DNA of 64,000 nt from Lentzea sp. NEAU-D7 (GTDB lineage: Bacteria; Actinomycetota; Actinomycetes; Mycobacteriales; Pseudonocardiaceae), in the NCBI RefSeq assembly GCF_026242055.1, contig NZ_JAPJDL010000032.1, positions 50,339 to 114,338 of the forward strand, written 5' to 3'. The position numbers were made by a program, and so were the translations under genes. Each line of letters begins with the position of its first letter. The first letter of the stretch is position 1. This document shows, piece by piece, positions 61,463 through 64,000 of this stretch. The notes under the pieces were generated by a model. It was given only the letters and a program-made list of their open reading frames with translations, did not search any database and was not told where the DNA came from.

Positions 61463-62611
61463 TTGTCCCAGAACAGGTTGCCTTGGCGTGCGCTGCTCGC
61501 ACTGACGCTCACGGTGCTGCTCGGCTGTCTCACCGAGGTGCTGCCCGCGGGGTTGCTCCTGGCCATGTCGGAGGACCTCCGGGTGTCGCCGTCCGCCGCC
61601 GGGCAGCTCGTCACCGTCTACGCCGTCACCACAGCGGCCACCGCCGTCCCCCTGACCGCGCTGACCTCCCGGTTGCCCCGCAAACACGTGCTGGTGGCGC
61701 TCGTGCTCGGTTTCATCGCCACGAACCTCGTGATAGCCCTGTCCCCCGGCTACGGCGTCGTCCTGTGTGCGCGGGTGGCGTCCGGCGCCATCACCGGCGT
61801 GATGTGGTCACTGGTCGCGGTGTACGCGATGCGGATCGCGCCACCACGACAAGCCGGGCGTGCGCTCGCGGTCGCGATGGCGGGGACACCCGTGGGGTTC
61901 GCGGTCGGAGTGCCCGCCGGCACGGCGCTCGGTGACCTCGTCGGCTGGCGCTGGTCGTTCGCGGCCATGGGTTTGATCGCCGTGCCGTTGCTGTGCTGGA
62001 TCCTGACCGTGCTGCCGGCGATCACCACCGAACCCGTCCGGACGACGCGGGCCGCCCTCCCGATGCTGCGCCCCGTCCTGGTCATGGTGTTCGTGTACTC
62101 CTTGGGGCACAACGTGCTCTACACCTACCTCGGGCCGGCACTGGCCAGGCTGGCACAGGAAGAGCTGTTGAGCACGGCCCTGCTGGTGTTCGGTGTCGCC
62201 GCCGTGTGCGGCATCCTGGCTGTCGGATCCACAATGGACCGCAGTCCGCGCGCGGTGCTGGGCTGGTGCCCGTTGCTGACCGCGTCCGGGATCGTGGTGT
62301 TCGCGGTGTCGGACGATGCCGCCACGACGCTGATGGGGTGCGCGGTGTGGGGCTTGGCTTTCGGCGGCGCTCCGACGGCGTTCCAATCGGTCACGGCCCT
62401 GGTCGCGGGACGGGACGCGGATCGGGCCCAGTCGCTGACCATCGCGGCCTGGAACGGCGCGGTGGCAGGGGGTGCCGCGGTGGGAGGAGTGGTGCTGGAC
62501 ACCGCGGCACCCGCACTGACGTGGACGGCGGCCGCGCTCATGGCCGTGCCGTTCTGGATGGCGACCCGGCTTCCCGCCACGACGGGAAACGCGGCGGACG
62601 TCCACGGCTGA
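61463..62611 (+). CDS. MFS transporter (AraJ/DHA1-type drug exporter)
   Basis: The TTG at 61463 with GAGAGG upstream gives 382 residues starting LSQNRLPWRALLALTLTVLL. Twelve helices follow, with the motif A-like TSRLPRKHVLVALVLGF between TM2 and TM3 and an RQAGRALAVAMAGTPVGFAV segment at TM5. These proteins export drugs, sugars or small peptides by proton antiport. The gene follows the thioredoxin gene by 70 nt and may share its promoter. Cyclodipeptide-derived product export is possible but inferred. Confidence 0.9.
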   Translation: MSQNRLPWRALLALTLTVLLGCLTEVLPAGLLLAMSEDLRVSPSAAGQLVTVYAVTTAATAVPLTALTSRLPRKHVLVALVLGFIATNLVIALSPGYGVVLCARVASGAITGVMWSLVAVYAMRIAPPRQAGRALAVAMAGTPVGFAVGVPAGTALGDLVGWRWSFAAMGLIAVPLLCWILTVLPAITTEPVRTTRAALPMLRPVLVMVFVYSLGHNVLYTYLGPALARLAQEELLSTALLVFGVAAVCGILAVGSTMDRSPRAVLGWCPLLTASGIVVFAVSDDAATTLMGCAVWGLAFGGAPTAFQSVTALVAGRDADRAQSLTIAAWNGAVAGGAAVGGVVLDTAAPALTWTAAALMAVPFWMATRLPATTGNAADVHG

Positions 62612-62820
62612 CCCACTCGCACAACGCGCGGCACCGGCAGCCGCGGCAACTGAGAAGCATGACGCCCGATGAGCGACGACTCTCAGCCGCGACGCGGCGT
62701 GGCGGATCCATCACTGGCCGATCCATCGTCCTGTCGCCTACCGTCGGAGGGGAACGGTTGGATGGTTGCCCGCAGCGACTTCGTCGAGGCTGTGGGTCCG
62801 GCGTTCTGGGAGCGGAAGTC
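62612..62820. other. Intergenic region before qcrB
   Basis: No gene was seen. It presumably holds the promoter of the cytochrome b gene; no qcrA or qcrC fragment is visible here. Confidence 0.4.
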
Positions 62821-64000
62821 ATGAGTGCCATCACCACGCCGACGAAGCCGGCCAACGCCGCCGCGCGCGTCGCAGGAGCGGCGGCCAACGCTGCCGACGA
62901 GCGGTTCCACCCGGCCTCGGGCCTGCGCAAGCAGATCAACAAGGTCTTTCCGACGCACTGGTCGTTCCTGCTCGGTGAGATCGCGCTGTACAGCTTCATC
63001 GTGCTGCTGCTGTCGGGTACGTATCTGGCGTTGTTCTTCGACCCGTCGATGACCGAGGTCACCTACAACGGCGCGTTCGAGAACCTGCGCGGTATCGAGA
63101 TGTCGCGGGCGTTCGCGTCCACGCTGGACATCTCGTTCGAGACGCGCGGTGGCCTGTTCGTCCGCCAGGTGCACCACTGGGCGGCGCTGCTGTTCATGGC
63201 CGCGATCGTCGTGCACATGTTCCGGATCTTCTTCACCGGCGCGTTCCGCAAGCCGCGTGAGATCAACTGGGTCATCGGCATCGTGCTGTTCATGCTCGGC
63301 GCGATCGAGGGCTTCCTCGGCTACTCGCTGCCCGACGACCTGCTCTCGGGCACCGGCCTGCGCGTCATGGCGGCGCTGCTGATCTCGTTCCCGGTCATCG
63401 GCACGTGGCTGAACTGGCTGATGTTCGGCGGGGAGTTCCCCGGCACCGACATCATCCCGATGCTCTACACCGCGCACATCCTGATCATCCCGGCGATCAT
63501 CCTGGGTCTGATCGCGGCGCACCTCGCGCTGGTGTGGTACCAGAAGCACACGCAGTTCCCGGGCGTGGGCCGCAAGGAGACCAACGTCGTCGGTGTCCGC
63601 ATCATGCCGGTGTTCGCGGCCAAGGGCGGTGGCTTCTTCGCCATCGTCGTCGGTGTCATCGCGATCATGGGCGGCGTCTTCCAGATCAACCCGATCTGGA
63701 ACTTCGGCCCGTACAACCCCGCGCAGATCTCCGCCGGCTCGCAGCCGGACTGGTACATGGGCTGGACCGACGGCCTGGTCCGCATCTGGCCGGCGTGGGA
63801 GTTCTACCTGGGCAACTACACGATCCCGGCGCCGTTCCTGCCGTTCATCCTCGGTCTGCCGCTGCTGACCGGTATCGCGGCGATGTACCCGTGGATCGAG
63901 CGCAGGATGACCAAGGACTACGCGCACCACAACCTGCTGCAGCGCCCGCGTGACGTGCCGGTGCGCACCGCGCTGGGCTGGATGGCGATCACGTACTTCA
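62821..64000 (+). CDS. qcrB: Cytochrome bc1 complex cytochrome b subunit, partial at window end
   Basis: The ATG at 62821 starts a cytochrome b of actinobacterial type. The first 393 codons are visible, and the chain continues beyond the window (family about 540 residues). QVHHWAALLFMAAIVVHMFR contains one heme His pair region and YTAHILIIPAIILGLIAAHL the other; PDWYMGWTDGLVRIWPAWEF corresponds to the quinol-oxidising PEWY-type motif (here PDWY). Cytochrome b passes electrons from quinol to the Rieske protein and cytochrome c. In actinobacteria qcrB normally follows qcrC and qcrA, but upstream here is an unrelated MFS gene, so this may be an extra copy. Confidence 0.95.
   Translation, partial: MSAITTPTKPANAAARVAGAAANAADERFHPASGLRKQINKVFPTHWSFLLGEIALYSFIVLLLSGTYLALFFDPSMTEVTYNGAFENLRGIEMSRAFASTLDISFETRGGLFVRQVHHWAALLFMAAIVVHMFRIFFTGAFRKPREINWVIGIVLFMLGAIEGFLGYSLPDDLLSGTGLRVMAALLISFPVIGTWLNWLMFGGEFPGTDIIPMLYTAHILIIPAIILGLIAAHLALVWYQKHTQFPGVGRKETNVVGVRIMPVFAAKGGGFFAIVVGVIAIMGGVFQINPIWNFGPYNPAQISAGSQPDWYMGWTDGLVRIWPAWEFYLGNYTIPAPFLPFILGLPLLTGIAAMYPWIERRMTKDYAHHNLLQRPRDVPVRTALGWMAITYF

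Overview
The window is high-GC actinobacterial DNA. Codon use, GTG/TTG starts, tightly overlapping operons, an actinobacterial-type QcrB, a PknB-like kinase, SARP/TPR relics and many secondary-metabolism genes suggest a filamentous actinomycete. Pseudonocardiales (Lentzea/Saccharothrix/Amycolatopsis-like) is an inference; no rRNA is present to confirm it.

Region 1 (1-7.8 kb, all minus strand) is a compact operon for a probable tyrosine-derived metabolite. It runs from a 59-aa peptide gene through a heme-dependent tyrosine 3-hydroxylase-like protein, a catechol-type O-methyltransferase, a 50-aa peptide gene and an acyl-adenylate ligase/short-chain dehydrogenase fusion to a zinc alcohol dehydrogenase. 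Every junction is a 4-nt ATGA or GTGA overlap. It is followed by a double SnoaL protein, a small membrane protein and a Tat-type multicopper oxidase cut by the window edge. A gene-poor stretch (7.8-9.3 kb), a class V aminotransferase and a decayed adenylate-ligase pseudogene follow.

Region 2 (12.4-33.7 kb) is one uninterrupted 7,103-codon gene, the centrepiece of the window. The protein looks like a single-chain, multi-effector giant toxin. In order it has a WXG100/ESX-like helical head, a roughly 600-residue Pro/Gly linker, a PRTase-like domain, a metzincin-type metallopeptidase, helical and coiled-coil stretches, six related beta-rich modules with small-residue hairpins (candidate translocator or adhesin), a coiled coil, a second nearly identical copy of the metallopeptidase, a TcdA/B-type glycosyltransferase, a papain-like cysteine-protease domain, a DUF3626-like domain, a CyaA/ExoY-like nucleotidyl-cyclase domain and an OTU-like tail. 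The architecture recalls MARTX or large clostridial toxins built on a putative type VII secretion substrate.

Region 3 (33.7-48.9 kb) mixes intact genes with debris. Intact genes are an HSL-type esterase, an SDR and an NTF2-like protein (divergent from a MerR regulator across a perfect palindrome), a biotin-sulfoxide-reductase-type molybdoenzyme, a four-EF-hand protein, a saccharopine-dehydrogenase-like reductase, a nucleotidyltransferase-like protein and one small hypothetical. The debris includes four transposase fragments, a 5'-truncated MFS gene, and broken ligase, KAS III, aminotransferase, TPR and condensation-like genes, apparently relics of a biosynthetic cluster.

Region 4 (49-64 kb) holds a large APC permease, a protein of four tandem cold-shock domains, a Ser/Thr kinase with an extracellular CBM2-like domain, a lipoprotein, and a secreted M1-peptidase homologue that has lost its HEXXH motif. 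Next comes a cyclodipeptide synthase/NCS1-permease pair flanked by two LysR regulators, then rhodanese, secreted thioredoxin and MFS exporter genes. The window ends inside an isolated cytochrome b (qcrB) gene. I saw no tRNA, rRNA or CRISPR array.
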